Assembly (NCBI RefSeq): GCF_017592555.1
Contig: NZ_JAGFNS010000022.1
Coordinates: 14,983 to 78,982 of the forward strand
DNA: 64,000 bases
DNA from: Actinoplanes flavus
GTDB taxonomy: Bacteria > Actinomycetota > Actinomycetes > Mycobacteriales > Micromonosporaceae
Direction of reading: 5' to 3'
The notes under the pieces were generated by a model that made no database searches, had not been told where the DNA came from, and was given only the letters and a program-made list of their open reading frames with translations. The number at the start of each line of letters is the position of its first letter. Positions within the stretch are counted from its first letter, which is position 1. The position numbers were made by a program, and so were the translations under genes. Positions 34,858 to 43,381 of this stretch are shown here, piece by piece.

Positions 34858-34890
34858 TTTAAATTTAGGAAACCTTACTTTATATTTTTG
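34858..34890 (+). promoter_or_regulatory. AT-rich regulatory island upstream of the LPMO gene
   Basis: About 33 bp with very low GC, including the near-palindrome TTAGGAAACCTTA (34865-34877) and TTTATATTTTTG, in otherwise GC-rich DNA. It lies about 45 bp before the LPMO start and is the likely promoter/operator region. Confidence 0.45.
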
Positions 34891-34930
34891 TCACATCCAT
34901 CAATCGACATCTGTCATTGGAGGGAGTGGC

Positions 34931-35614
34931 ATGCGCAAAATACTGACCCTGCTCGCCGTCGCCGTCCTGGGGACCGCGGGCTCGATCCTGGTCGCCTCAC
35001 CGGCGGCCGCGCACGGATATGTCTCGTCACCGCCCAGCCGGCAGGCCCTCTGCGCGCAGGGGCGGGTCGCCTGCGGGCAGATCAAGTACGAGCCGCAGAG
35101 CGTCGAGGGCCCCAAGGGCCTGCGGAACTGTCACGGCAACAACGCCGTCTTCGCCGAACTCAACGACGACGGCAAGGGCTGGCCGGCCACCAACGTCGGC
35201 ACCTCGCAGACGTTCACCTGGATCAACACGGCCCGGCACGCGACCACGAGCTGGGAGTACTTCATCGGCGGCACGCGGGTCGGGTACTTCGCCGGCAACA
35301 GCCAGCAACCGCCGGCGACGCTGTCGCACACCGTCAACCTGAGCGGCTTCTCGGGGCGGCAGAAGGTCCTCGCCGTCTGGACGATCGCCGACACCGCCAA
35401 CGCGTTCTACTCGTGCATCGACGTCAACATCGGCGGCACCGGTGGCCCCACGCCGCCGCCGACCGGCTGTTCGGCGGCGGCGTGGAGCAGCTCCGCGGTC
35501 TACGTGGGCGGCAACCTGGTGTCACACAACGGCCGCACCTGGCGGGCCAAGTGGTGGACGCAGGGCGAGACGCCCGGATCCGCCGACGTGTGGGCGGACC
35601 AGGGCGCCTGCTAG
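34931..35614 (+). CDS. Secreted AA10 lytic polysaccharide monooxygenase with CBM5/12
   Basis: A 227-residue protein whose signal peptide ends AAA just before His28, so the mature N-terminus is HGYVSSPPSR, the copper-brace histidine of AA10 enzymes. The second brace histidine is His103 in NTARHATTSWEYF. A Pro-rich linker (GGPTPPPTG) joins a C-terminal chitin-binding CBM5/12 module with AWSSSAVYVGGNLVSHNGRTWRAKWW as two parts. The enzyme should oxidatively cleave chitin or cellulose, most likely chitin given the module. GGAGGGAG precedes the ATG. Confidence 0.92.
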   Translation: MRKILTLLAVAVLGTAGSILVASPAAAHGYVSSPPSRQALCAQGRVACGQIKYEPQSVEGPKGLRNCHGNNAVFAELNDDGKGWPATNVGTSQTFTWINTARHATTSWEYFIGGTRVGYFAGNSQQPPATLSHTVNLSGFSGRQKVLAVWTIADTANAFYSCIDVNIGGTGGPTPPPTGCSAAAWSSSAVYVGGNLVSHNGRTWRAKWWTQGETPGSADVWADQGAC

Positions 35615-35621
35615 TTCGACA

Positions 35622-35646
35622 GGCCGCGCCCGCACCGGGCGCGGCC
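35622..35646. terminator. Bidirectional terminator between LPMO and metQ
   Basis: GGCCGCGCCCG pairs perfectly with CGGGCGCGGCC around a CAC loop, between two convergent genes and abutting the metQ stop. Confidence 0.75.
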
Positions 35647-36450
35647 TCAGAACGCGGCCAGCACCGAGCCCTGGTACTTGTCCTCGACGAACTTCTTCAC
35701 CTCGGCCGAGTGCAGCAGCTTCTCCAGCTTCACGACCCGCGCGTCGGTCTCGTCACCGGCGCGGACCACGACCAGGTTGGCGTACGGGTTGTCCTCGCCC
35801 GTCTCCAGCGCGAGCGCGTCGGTGGCCGGCTTGAGCCCGGTCTCGATCGCGTAGTTGCCGTTGATCACCGAGATCGCGGTGTCCTCCAGGCTGCGCGGCA
35901 GCTGCGCGGCCTCGAGCGCCTTGAACTGGAGGTTCTTCGGGTTGGCGGTGATGTCCTTCTCGGTCGCCTTGACGCCGACGCCGTCCTTCAGGGTGATCAG
36001 GCCGTTCTTGGCGAGCAGGGCGAGCGCGCGGCCCGAGTTCGACGGGTCGTTCGGGATGCCGACGACGCCGCCGGACGGCACCTCGGCCAGGGTCTTCACG
36101 GTCTTGGAGTAGACGCCGAGCGGCTCGATGTGCACCGGCTCCAGCGCGGTGAACTTGTAACCCTTCGACGCGACCTCCTCCTCCAGGTACGGGATGTGCT
36201 GGAAGTAGTTGGCGTCCAGCTGCTTCTCGCTGAGTGCCACGTTGGGCTGGATGTAGTCGTTGAACTCGACGATCTCGATCTTCAGGCCCTCGGCGGCGGC
36301 CAGGTTGTCCTTGACGTACCTGAGGATCTCGCCGTGCGGGACCGGGCTGACGCCGACCTTGAGGGTGTCCGGGTTCGAGGACTCCTCGGAGCCGCACGCG
36401 GCCAGACCCAGCACGAGGGCGGCGACGGCGATGAGGGAACGGCGGCGCAT
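35647..36450 (-). CDS. metQ: Methionine ABC transporter substrate-binding lipoprotein
   Basis: A 267-residue NlpA/MetQ-family lipoprotein with signal MRRRSLIAVAALVLGLAACG and lipobox LAAC. VGVSPVPHGEILRYVKDNLAAA, DYIQPNVALSEKQLDANYFQH, GGVVGIPNDPSNSGRALALL and VINGNYAIETGLKP are family hallmarks. It binds L- or D-methionine outside the membrane. AAAGG lies 7 nt before the ATG at 36450; an ATG at 36465 overlapping the metI stop (ATGA) would add five residues and is a real alternative. Last gene of metNIQ. Confidence 0.92.
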   Translation of the reverse strand: MRRRSLIAVAALVLGLAACGSEESSNPDTLKVGVSPVPHGEILRYVKDNLAAAEGLKIEIVEFNDYIQPNVALSEKQLDANYFQHIPYLEEEVASKGYKFTALEPVHIEPLGVYSKTVKTLAEVPSGGVVGIPNDPSNSGRALALLAKNGLITLKDGVGVKATEKDITANPKNLQFKALEAAQLPRSLEDTAISVINGNYAIETGLKPATDALALETGEDNPYANLVVVRAGDETDARVVKLEKLLHSAEVKKFVEDKYQGSVLAAF

Positions 36451-36461
36451 GGAACGACCTT

Positions 36462-37118
36462 TCATCGGTGTGAGAGCCGGCGGACGAGGACGTCGCCCAC
36501 CATCTGAACGAGCTGGACGAGGACCACCAGGGCCACCACGGTCGCGATCATCACTTCGGTCTCGAAGCGCTGGTAGCCGTACCGGATGGCGAGGTCACCG
36601 AGGCCGCCGCCGCCGACCACCCCGGCCATCGCCGAGTAGCCGACCAGCGCGATCACCGTGATGGTCAGGCCCGCGACCAGGGCCGGAAGGGCCTCGCGGA
36701 GTAGCACCTTGCCGACGATCTGGGTGCGGGTGGCGCCCATCGCGGTGGCCGCGGCGACCACGTCCGGCGGCACCTCACGCAGCGCCGACTCGACGATCCG
36801 GGCGAAGAACGGGATGGCGCCGATGGTCAGCGGAACGATCGCCGCGTCGGTGCCGATCGTGGTGCCGACCACCACGCGGGTGAACGGGATGACCGCGACC
36901 AGCAGGATGATGAACGGCAGCGACCGGCCGACGTTCACGATCAGGCCGAGGACGGCGTTGAGCGGCCGCAGCGGCAACAGGCCGCCGGCGCCGGTGAGCA
37001 CCAGCAGCACCCCGACGAGCAGGCCGCCGACGGCGGTGAGCAGCGCCGACACGCCGACCATCCAGGCCGTCTCACGCACCCCGACGTCGAGCAGGTCGTA
37101 GATCTCTTGCCAGGTCAC
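36462..37118 (-). CDS. metI: Methionine ABC transporter permease
   Basis: A 218-residue permease with five to six helices and GTG start (VTWQEIYDLLDVGVRETAWM). The conserved loop ALREVPPDVVAAATAMGATRTQIVGKVLLREALPALVAG (read as its key parts VAAATAMGA and LLREALPALVAG) docks MetN. The start overlaps the metN stop (GTGA) and the stop touches metQ, so the three genes form one operon. Confidence 0.92.
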   Translation of the reverse strand: MTWQEIYDLLDVGVRETAWMVGVSALLTAVGGLLVGVLLVLTGAGGLLPLRPLNAVLGLIVNVGRSLPFIILLVAVIPFTRVVVGTTIGTDAAIVPLTIGAIPFFARIVESALREVPPDVVAAATAMGATRTQIVGKVLLREALPALVAGLTITVIALVGYSAMAGVVGGGGLGDLAIRYGYQRFETEVMIATVVALVVLVQLVQMVGDVLVRRLSHR

Positions 37119-38086
37119 GCCGCCACCCCCCGTTCGCGCAGATAGTCGAGGGCCGCACGGTTGTCGTCGGGGGCGCCGGGCAGGGCGAGACGCCAGCGCC
37201 CGGCGCGCGTCGCGGCGAGCGTTTCCACGGACCCGCCCAGGATGCGTACGTCGAGACCGAACCGCCGGGCCAGATCCGCGATGATCGGCTCGTCGGCCTC
37301 GTCGCCGCTCACCGTGATGTCGACGATCGTGTCCCCGGCCGCGGCGGTCACCGGCTCCAGCGGGAACAGGTCCCGGGCCAGCTCCGACTCCGGCCGCCGC
37401 AGCAGATCGGTGATGGCGCCGGACTCGGTGAACCGCCCGTCCCGCATCACCGCGGCGGACGTGCAGATCCGCTTCACCACGGTCATCTCGTGGGTGATCA
37501 GCAGGATGGTGAGGCCGAGCCGGCGGTTCAGGTCGAGCAGCAGGCGCAGGATCGAGTCGGTGGTCTCCGGGTCGAGCGCCGAGGTGGCCTCGTCGGAGAG
37601 CAGCACCCGGGGGCGCGCGGCGAGCGCGCGGGCGATGCCGACCCGCTGCTTCTGGCCACCGGACAGCTGGGCCGGGTGGGCGTCCGCGCGGTCGCTGAGA
37701 CCGACCAGCTCGAGCAGCTCGGCGACGCGGGCCCGGCGCTCCGCCCGCGGCGTGCCGGTCACCTCCAGGGCGAACGCGACGTTACCGGCCACGGTGCGTG
37801 AGGAGAGCAGCGCGAAGTGCTGGTGGATCATCCCGATCCCGTGCCGGGCGGCCCGCAGCCGCTTGCCGCGCAGACCGGTCAGCTCGACGCCGCCGACCGT
37901 GACCGTGCCGGCGTCCGGCCGCTCCAGCATGTTGACGCAACGCAGCAGGGTGCTCTTGCCGGCGCCGCTGCGGCCGAGGACGCCGAACACCTCGCCCTCA
38001 CCGACGGTCAGGTCGACGGAGTCGACAGCCTGGACCGAGCCCCTCCTGGAGCGGTACGCCTTGCGCAGACCGCTGATTTCAATCAC
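37115..38086 (-). CDS. metN: Methionine ABC transporter ATPase with NIL domain
   Basis: A 323-residue ATPase with GTG start at 38086 (VIEISGLRKAYRSRRGSVQA); AGGG lies 8 nt upstream, and GTG at 38095 is an alternative. Walker A is GRSGAGKST, the signature LSGGQKQR and Walker B VLLSDEATSALDP. The last 90 residues form the NIL domain (DTIVDITVSGDEADEPIIADLARRF as two parts), which binds methionine and shuts transport down when the cell has enough. No riboswitch is seen upstream. Confidence 0.93.
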   Translation of the reverse strand: MIEISGLRKAYRSRRGSVQAVDSVDLTVGEGEVFGVLGRSGAGKSTLLRCVNMLERPDAGTVTVGGVELTGLRGKRLRAARHGIGMIHQHFALLSSRTVAGNVAFALEVTGTPRAERRARVAELLELVGLSDRADAHPAQLSGGQKQRVGIARALAARPRVLLSDEATSALDPETTDSILRLLLDLNRRLGLTILLITHEMTVVKRICTSAAVMRDGRFTESGAITDLLRRPESELARDLFPLEPVTAAAGDTIVDITVSGDEADEPIIADLARRFGLDVRILGGSVETLAATRAGRWRLALPGAPDDNRAALDYLRERGVAA

Positions 38087-38217
38087 GTTGAACACCCTGG
38101 TCAGCAGTTGTGACGAGCGTCGCAATGCCTACTAATCAGGTAGGTCTTTGCGTCCGCACAACGCTAGCCGGAGTCACCGCCGGAAACCACTTCCTGTAAC
38201 GACCCTCACGAAGAAGG

Positions 38218-38889
38218 TCACTTTCCGGTACGGGACTCGTGAACCAGGATCGCCACCTGCACCCGGTTGGCGCAGCCGAGCTTGTCGAGCAGCCGGGAGA
38301 CGTACGCCTTCACGGTCGGCACGCTCATGTGCAGCTCCGCGCCGATCTCCGCGTTGGACCGCCCGGTCGCCACCGCCTCGGCCACCTCCCGCTCGCGCTC
38401 GGTGAGCCGATCGAGCACCGCCGACGCCCGGCCGCCGCGACCGCCGCCGCTCTCCGGGTCGCGGGCCACCGCGTACCCGATCAGGCGCGGCACCACGGAC
38501 GGCGCCAGGATCGACTCCCCCGCGGCGGCCCGCCGCACCGCGTCCAGGATCTCGGTCGGCGCGATGTCCTTCAGCAGGAATCCGTTGGCCCCCAGGCGCA
38601 GCGCCCCGAGCAGGTTCTCGTCGGTGTCGAAGGTGGTCAGCACCACGATCGCCGGGGCCGGGCCGTCGCGGCGCAACTCGGCGGTCGCGGCCAGACCGTC
38701 CGTCCGGGGCATCCGCACGTCCATCAGCACCACGTCCGGCCGCAGGCGCCGGGCCAGCTCGACCGCCTCGGCGCCGTCCCCCGCCTCGCCCACGATCTGG
38801 ATCTCCGGCGCCGCGCCCAGCACCAGCGACAGGCCCACCCGCACCAGCGGGTCGTCATCGGCGATCAGCACCCGGATCAGCTCGGCCAC
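38218..38889 (-). CDS. NarL/LuxR-family response regulator
   Basis: A 223-residue regulator. The receiver has the acidic pair IADDDP, phospho-acceptor Asp in LMDVRMP and Lys in FLLKD; the C-terminal helix-turn-helix is LTEREREVAEAVATGRSNAE followed by SVPTVKAYVSRLLDKLG. It overlaps the 3' end of the kinase gene by 13 nt. GTG at 38889 is chosen because GGAGG lies 10 nt before it; the GTG at 38898 is too close to that site. It works with the kinase next to it. Confidence 0.88.
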   Translation of the reverse strand: MAELIRVLIADDDPLVRVGLSLVLGAAPEIQIVGEAGDGAEAVELARRLRPDVVLMDVRMPRTDGLAATAELRRDGPAPAIVVLTTFDTDENLLGALRLGANGFLLKDIAPTEILDAVRRAAAGESILAPSVVPRLIGYAVARDPESGGGRGGRASAVLDRLTEREREVAEAVATGRSNAEIGAELHMSVPTVKAYVSRLLDKLGCANRVQVAILVHESRTGK

Positions 38890-40046
38890 GGCAACCACGC
38901 CTCCAGATCGAAACTCAGGCCCGCACCCGGATGGTCGCGGACACCGTGCGACAGCCGCCCGTGCAGCAGCTCCACCCGCTCGGCCAGCCCGACCAGCCCG
39001 GCGCCCGCCCCCGGAACCACGCTGCGCGTGACGCCCGGCAACGGATTGGAGATCAACAGATGCAGCTCACCCTCGCCGGTGCTCTCCACCAGCAGGCGTA
39101 CGGACGTGCCGGGCGCGTGCTTGCCCGCGTTCGTGAGGCCCTCCTGGATCAGCCGGTACAGGGTCCGCCCCAGCGACGCGCTGACCGGCAGTCCGTCCAG
39201 GTGGTTGACGGCGCTCACCCGGACCCCCGCCCGGCGGGCATCGGCGAGGAGATCATCCAGGTCGTGCAGGCCGGGTTGCGGCCGAAGGTCGTCGCCGTCG
39301 CCGGCCCGCAGCACGCCGAGGATCTCGCGCAGGTCCTCCAGGGCCTGATGGGCGCTGTCCCGGATGGTGGCGGCCGCCTTCGCCACCTCCTCCGGGGTCA
39401 GGTCGGGACGGATCTGGAGGGCGCCCGCGTGCAGGCTGACCATCGAGATCCGGTGGGCGAGCGCGTCGTGCATCTCCCGGGCGATCCGTTCCCGTTCCAG
39501 CGAGCGCAGTCGGTCGGCCCGCAGCCGCGTCTCCTCCTCGGCCCGGGCGGCCCGCTCCCGCAGCGACGCGATCAGCTCCCGCCGCGCCCGCGCCGCCAGC
39601 CCGATCGCGACCGTGGCGGCGTTGATCGCCGCGGTGAGCGCGATGGTGATCGCCATCGGCACGGTCGGGTCCGGGTGCAGCCACGCGAACAGCAGCCCGG
39701 TCACCAGGCTGAGCGCGGTGACCAGCACGGTCGGCCGCCCGCGCCGCAGGGTGACGACCGTGAAGAGGGCGATCAGCGAGGCCACGCCGGCGCCCTCGGC
39801 GACCACCGACACGAGGCTGAGCAGGACCGCCACCGCCACCGGCCGGCGGTGCCGCCACCAGAGCGCCTGCGCCAGGACACACCCGGCCACCAGGTGCAGG
39901 AACACCTGGTCGTCGCTCAACCCTCGGCTGGCCTGCGCGTCGCCGAGCAGGATCGCCGCGCCGAGGCAGGACGACAGCACGGCCGTCACGTCCCAGAGGC
40001 GCTGCCGGTTCCGCTCGCTCCGCTCCACCTCGGTCGCCGGTGTCAC
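38877..40046 (-). CDS. NarL-type sensor histidine kinase
   Basis: A 389-residue kinase with GTG start overlapping the upstream stop (GTGA). Five to six membrane helices fill the first 190 residues, with almost no extracellular domain. A coiled-coil linker leads to the HisKA_3 box RIAREMHDALAHRISMVSLH, with the phospho-accepting His, and an ATPase domain with IQEGLTNAGKHAPGT and GAGLVGLAERVELL. It likely senses a change in the membrane. Operon: YqeB-like protein, kinase, regulator. Confidence 0.88.
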   Translation of the reverse strand: MTPATEVERSERNRQRLWDVTAVLSSCLGAAILLGDAQASRGLSDDQVFLHLVAGCVLAQALWWRHRRPVAVAVLLSLVSVVAEGAGVASLIALFTVVTLRRGRPTVLVTALSLVTGLLFAWLHPDPTVPMAITIALTAAINAATVAIGLAARARRELIASLRERAARAEEETRLRADRLRSLERERIAREMHDALAHRISMVSLHAGALQIRPDLTPEEVAKAAATIRDSAHQALEDLREILGVLRAGDGDDLRPQPGLHDLDDLLADARRAGVRVSAVNHLDGLPVSASLGRTLYRLIQEGLTNAGKHAPGTSVRLLVESTGEGELHLLISNPLPGVTRSVVPGAGAGLVGLAERVELLHGRLSHGVRDHPGAGLSFDLEAWLPWPS

Positions 40047-40741
40047 GATCGCACCAGCGGCCGCCAGAACTGGTGGCCGTCGTCGTCGCGGACCGCGTAA
40101 CCCAGCTTCTCGAGCGAGCCACGCAGCTCGGCGGCCTCCTTCACGGCCTTCTTGCGCACCGCGACGGACCGGGCCGTCAGGACCGCGTCGACGGCCACCG
40201 GCAGGTGGCCGCTCTCCGGTGTCCACCGCTGGTAGAGGTCGGCGAACGGGTCGCCCGCCCGCCACGGGTAGCCGTGCTCCCGGAAGACCCGCTCCAGCAC
40301 GCCGGCTTCGGCCTGCGGCTCGCCGTGGAACACCCGCCGCGACTCCCCATCCAGGATCACCAGGGCGTCACCGTCCATGAACAGGGCCCCGACGTCCGTA
40401 CGCGCGACGGCGACCTCGTTCTCCCCGGTCCGCAGCCGCACCTCGCCGGAACCGACCGTGACCCGGACGGTGCCGCGCACCATCTCGACGCTGACCAGCG
40501 CGCCCACCAGCGCGAAGATCGCGGCCTGCACGGCGGCCTTCCACCAGGTGTCGACCGAGGCGGCCACCCGCCATACCACGCCGAGGACCGGGAAGCCCAC
40601 ATCGGCCAGCCAACCGGCGACCACCGGCAGCGCGAGCCCGAGCAGGACGCCGAGGGTGGCCGGCCCGAACAGCACGAGGACACGGGCCACCGGCGAGAAC
40701 GTCAGCACCGTCCCGTCCTGCCGTGACGCTTCGCCGCTCAT
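40043..40741 (-). CDS. YqeB-like membrane protein
   Basis: A 232-residue protein starting MSGEASRQDGTVLTFSPVAR, with two helices (LFGPATLGVLLGLALPVVAGWL and AAVQAAIFALVGALVSVEM), then a beta-rich PH-like segment (VRVTVGSGEVRLRTGENEVAVARTDVGALF in strands) and a helical end FREHGYPWRAGDPFADLYQRW. This fits the YqeB family of uncharacterised membrane proteins. The kinase gene overlaps its stop, so it may be an accessory sensor. CGGGGAC precedes the ATG at 40741. Confidence 0.65.
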   Translation of the reverse strand: MSGEASRQDGTVLTFSPVARVLVLFGPATLGVLLGLALPVVAGWLADVGFPVLGVVWRVAASVDTWWKAAVQAAIFALVGALVSVEMVRGTVRVTVGSGEVRLRTGENEVAVARTDVGALFMDGDALVILDGESRRVFHGEPQAEAGVLERVFREHGYPWRAGDPFADLYQRWTPESGHLPVAVDAVLTARSVAVRKKAVKEAAELRGSLEKLGYAVRDDDGHQFWRPLVRS

Positions 40742-40864
40742 GTCCCCGACCACCCGCCTCCCCTGCCCGCCCTCTGCGGTGACCACGCTATTTCGGGCGG
40801 TCCGGCCGAACCAGTCGTCCGAAGTCGGCCGGTTCTGACTTTGGTATATCCGGCAACCGGGTCC

Positions 40865-42049
40865 TCACTCCGGGATGGCCAGGGCGATGGTCAGGGCCAG
40901 GACCCACTGCGGGTCGCGGAGCCGGTCGCCGTACAGCTCGCGGAGCCGGGCCATCCGGTAGCGGACCGTCTGCGGGTGCACGAACAGTTCGGCGGCCACG
41001 TCCTCGCGGCGGCCGTGATGCAGCAGCCAGCTGCGCAGCGTCTCGATCAGCTTGGCGGCGGCCGCGCCGCGCTCACCGGCCAGCGGGGTCAGCGCCCAGG
41101 ACCGCAGATCCGCCAGCGCGCCCGGGTCGGCGGTCACCACCACCGCGGCCAGGTGATCCTCGGTGTCGACGACCTCGCCGCCGGCCGGTGCGGTCAGCCG
41201 GTGCACCCGGATCGCCCGGTCCAGGGAGCTCTTCGCCTCCAGCCACGGGCGGGCCGGGCCCATCACCACGTTGTGGCCGGTCAGCAGCCGGGTCATGGTC
41301 GGGCGGGAGGTGCCCTGCGGGTCCGGGACCAGCAGGACGGTCATGCCGGGGAGCTCGGGCACGGCGTCGGCGAGCTGCAGCGTACGCGGATCGAGCAGGT
41401 CGATCACCCAGCGTGCCGCGCGTTCCGGCAGCAGGAGCACGGTGAGGGTCTGCGGGGGCACCCACTCGGCCTGCTCGGCGGCGGCCTGGAGCACGTGCGC
41501 CGGTTCCCCGGCCACCAGCGCCTGCGCCAGCTCCTGGAGGTGGCGCATCCGGATCCGGCCGGAGGCGGCCAGCTCGTCGGCGTGCCCGGCCACGCTGGCC
41601 GCGGACAGCTCGTCGATGTAGGCGAAGACCAGCTCGGCGAAGTCGGCGATGGTGGCGGCCGGCTGCCCGGCGGCGACGCTGATCGCGGCCAGCTCACGCC
41701 ACGCCACCCGGGCGCCCACCCGGTAGGCGGCGAGCAGCGCGTCCAGGCTGCGGCCGGAGCGGGCCTCGCCGCGGCCCAGCGCGTACGCCGCCTCGATCGC
41801 CGACGCCATCGGGGTGCCCGGGTCGGCGCCGGGGCGGGACACCAGGTTCAGGAAGGTGGCGAGCGCGGCCCGCACCGCCCTCGCGATCTTGTGCCCCAGC
41901 TCGCCGGCGAACGGTTCGGCGTACGCCGGGACCTCCCGGATGATCGCCGTGATCGTCTGGGAGGAGACTCCGGACAAACCCTGCCGGAGTGGGTCGACGA
42001 CCTCCGGCGGCAGGCGATAGGACCGTACGTCGCGCAACGGCTGTTTCAC
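40865..42049 (-). CDS. PucR-family transcriptional regulator
   Basis: A 394-residue regulator with GTG start and GGGAG upstream. The middle is helical (FLNLVSRPGAD, AAYRVGARVAWRELAAISVAAGQ) and the C-terminal helix-turn-helix GRREDVAAELFVHPQTVRYRMARLRELYG is the PucR/CdaR type (HTH_30). It is divergent from the ferredoxin reductase/desaturase pair across 110 bp. Related divergent regulators control fatty-acid desaturase genes in other actinobacteria, so control of these two genes is a fair inference. Confidence 0.85.
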   Translation of the reverse strand: MKQPLRDVRSYRLPPEVVDPLRQGLSGVSSQTITAIIREVPAYAEPFAGELGHKIARAVRAALATFLNLVSRPGADPGTPMASAIEAAYALGRGEARSGRSLDALLAAYRVGARVAWRELAAISVAAGQPAATIADFAELVFAYIDELSAASVAGHADELAASGRIRMRHLQELAQALVAGEPAHVLQAAAEQAEWVPPQTLTVLLLPERAARWVIDLLDPRTLQLADAVPELPGMTVLLVPDPQGTSRPTMTRLLTGHNVVMGPARPWLEAKSSLDRAIRVHRLTAPAGGEVVDTEDHLAAVVVTADPGALADLRSWALTPLAGERGAAAAKLIETLRSWLLHHGRREDVAAELFVHPQTVRYRMARLRELYGDRLRDPQWVLALTIALAIPE

Positions 42050-42159
42050 GCGGCTCCCTCACATTCCGTCCGTCCTTGTCCCCGCCGAACAATTATGCGG
42101 CCCCGGATTCACTTCCCCAGGTCAGGACTTTGCCTTTGCGAGCGACCAGGCTTGGTCAG

Positions 42160-43254
42160 GTGCCTGTGACACAGACATCGCCGTTCACCCGGCGACTCAG
42201 GAACGGCGCGTGGCGCGTGGTCGAGCTGATCACCACTCCGGTGGTGCCCGCCGACTATCTCGACGTCATCGCGCCCCTGCGCAACCCCACCGTCCTGCGC
42301 GCCCGGATCGAAGCGGTGCGCCCCGAGACCACCGACGCGGTCACCCTGGAGCTGCGCCCCGGCCGCGGCTGGGAGCCGCACCAGCCCGGACAGTATGTTC
42401 GGCTGGGCGTGGACGTCGAGGGTGTCCGGCTGTGGCGTGCCTACTCGGTGACCAGCGCGGCCGACCGTCGCGACGGCCGGTTCACCGTCACCGTGAACGC
42501 CGTCCGGGACGGTGTGGTCAGCGGTCACCTGCTGCGGCACGCCCGCAAGGGCATGCTGGTCCACCTCGACCTGCCCGCCGGTGACTTCGTGCTGACCTCG
42601 CCCCGGCCCGCCCGGACGCTGTTCGTCACGGCGGGCAGCGGCATCACCCCGGTGATGGGCATGCTGCGCAGCGCCCTTCCCGAGCTGGGCGACGTGGTCG
42701 TCGTGCACTCCGCCCGGACCCCGGAGGCCGTGGTCTTCGGCGCCGAGCTGCGTGAGCTCGCCGCCCAGGGCCGGATCCGGCTGATCGAGCGGCACACCGG
42801 CGCCGACGGGCGGCTCAAGCCGGCCGCCCTGGCCGACCTGGTGCCCGACCTGTTCGAGCGGGAGACCTGGGCGTGCGGCCCCGGCGACATGCTCGACGAC
42901 CTCCAGGAGCACTGGGCCGACGCGGGCGCCGCCGAGCGGCTGCACGTCGAACGGTTCCGGCCCACGGTGCTGGTCGCCGGCGACGGCGGCACGGTCACCT
43001 TCGAGAAGTCCGGGCTGGTCGTCGACGTGGCCGCCGGCGCCACGGTGCTCGACGCGGCCGAGGCGGCGGGCCAGCTGATGAAATCCGGCTGCCGGATGGG
43101 CATCTGCTTCAAGTGCGTGCTGCCCATGCGCGAGGGCATCGTCCGCGACGTCCGCGACGGCAAGCTCACCACCGCCACCGAGGTGGACGGCGACAACGTC
43201 CTGATCCAGACCTGCATCTCCACCGCCGCCGGCCCGTGCCGGCTGGACGCCTGA
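42160..43254 (+). CDS. NADPH-ferredoxin reductase with C-terminal 2Fe-2S domain, desaturase electron donor
   Basis: A 364-residue flavoprotein. The FAD domain has LWRAYSVTSA, the NAD(P) domain TLFVTAGSGITPVMGML and ETWACGPGDML, and the last 85 residues are a plant-type ferredoxin with SGCRMGICFKCVLP (CX4CX2C) and QTCIS. This architecture matches mycobacterial Rv3230c, the reductase partner of the DesA3 stearoyl-CoA desaturase. Start choice is uncertain: GTG at 42160 or 42166, both with weak sites. The desaturase gene follows 127 bp downstream, past stacked hairpins. Confidence 0.88.
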   Translation: MPVTQTSPFTRRLRNGAWRVVELITTPVVPADYLDVIAPLRNPTVLRARIEAVRPETTDAVTLELRPGRGWEPHQPGQYVRLGVDVEGVRLWRAYSVTSAADRRDGRFTVTVNAVRDGVVSGHLLRHARKGMLVHLDLPAGDFVLTSPRPARTLFVTAGSGITPVMGMLRSALPELGDVVVVHSARTPEAVVFGAELRELAAQGRIRLIERHTGADGRLKPAALADLVPDLFERETWACGPGDMLDDLQEHWADAGAAERLHVERFRPTVLVAGDGGTVTFEKSGLVVDVAAGATVLDAAEAAGQLMKSGCRMGICFKCVLPMREGIVRDVRDGKLTTATEVDGDNVLIQTCISTAAGPCRLDA

Positions 43255-43273
43255 CCCCTTCGCGACCCGGCCT

Positions 43274-43360
43274 CCTCCGAGCCCGCAACCTCGGAGGCGC
43301 CACCTCCGAGCCGCCGCCTCGGAGACCCGCCCGCGAGCCGGCTCCCCGCCGGACCGGCTC
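43274..43360 (+). promoter_or_regulatory. Stacked and mutually exclusive hairpins between reductase and desaturase genes
   Basis: Four alternating 7-8 nt blocks: CCTCCGAG (43274-43281), CTCGGAGG (43290-43297), CCTCCGAG (43303-43310), CTCGGAG (43318-43324). Blocks 1:2 and 3:4 can form two hairpins, or 2:3 one alternative hairpin. A third stem GAGCCGG/CCGGCTC (43335-43341 and 43354-43360) sits just before the desaturase ribosome-binding site. Confidence 0.55.
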
Positions 43361-43381
43361 CCGAAAGAACGAGGAAGTTCT

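Noticed and set aside
38087..38217. SAM riboswitch upstream of metN
   Set aside because: The leader is short and shows no multi-helix junction; only a small CCTAC/GTAGG hairpin is visible.
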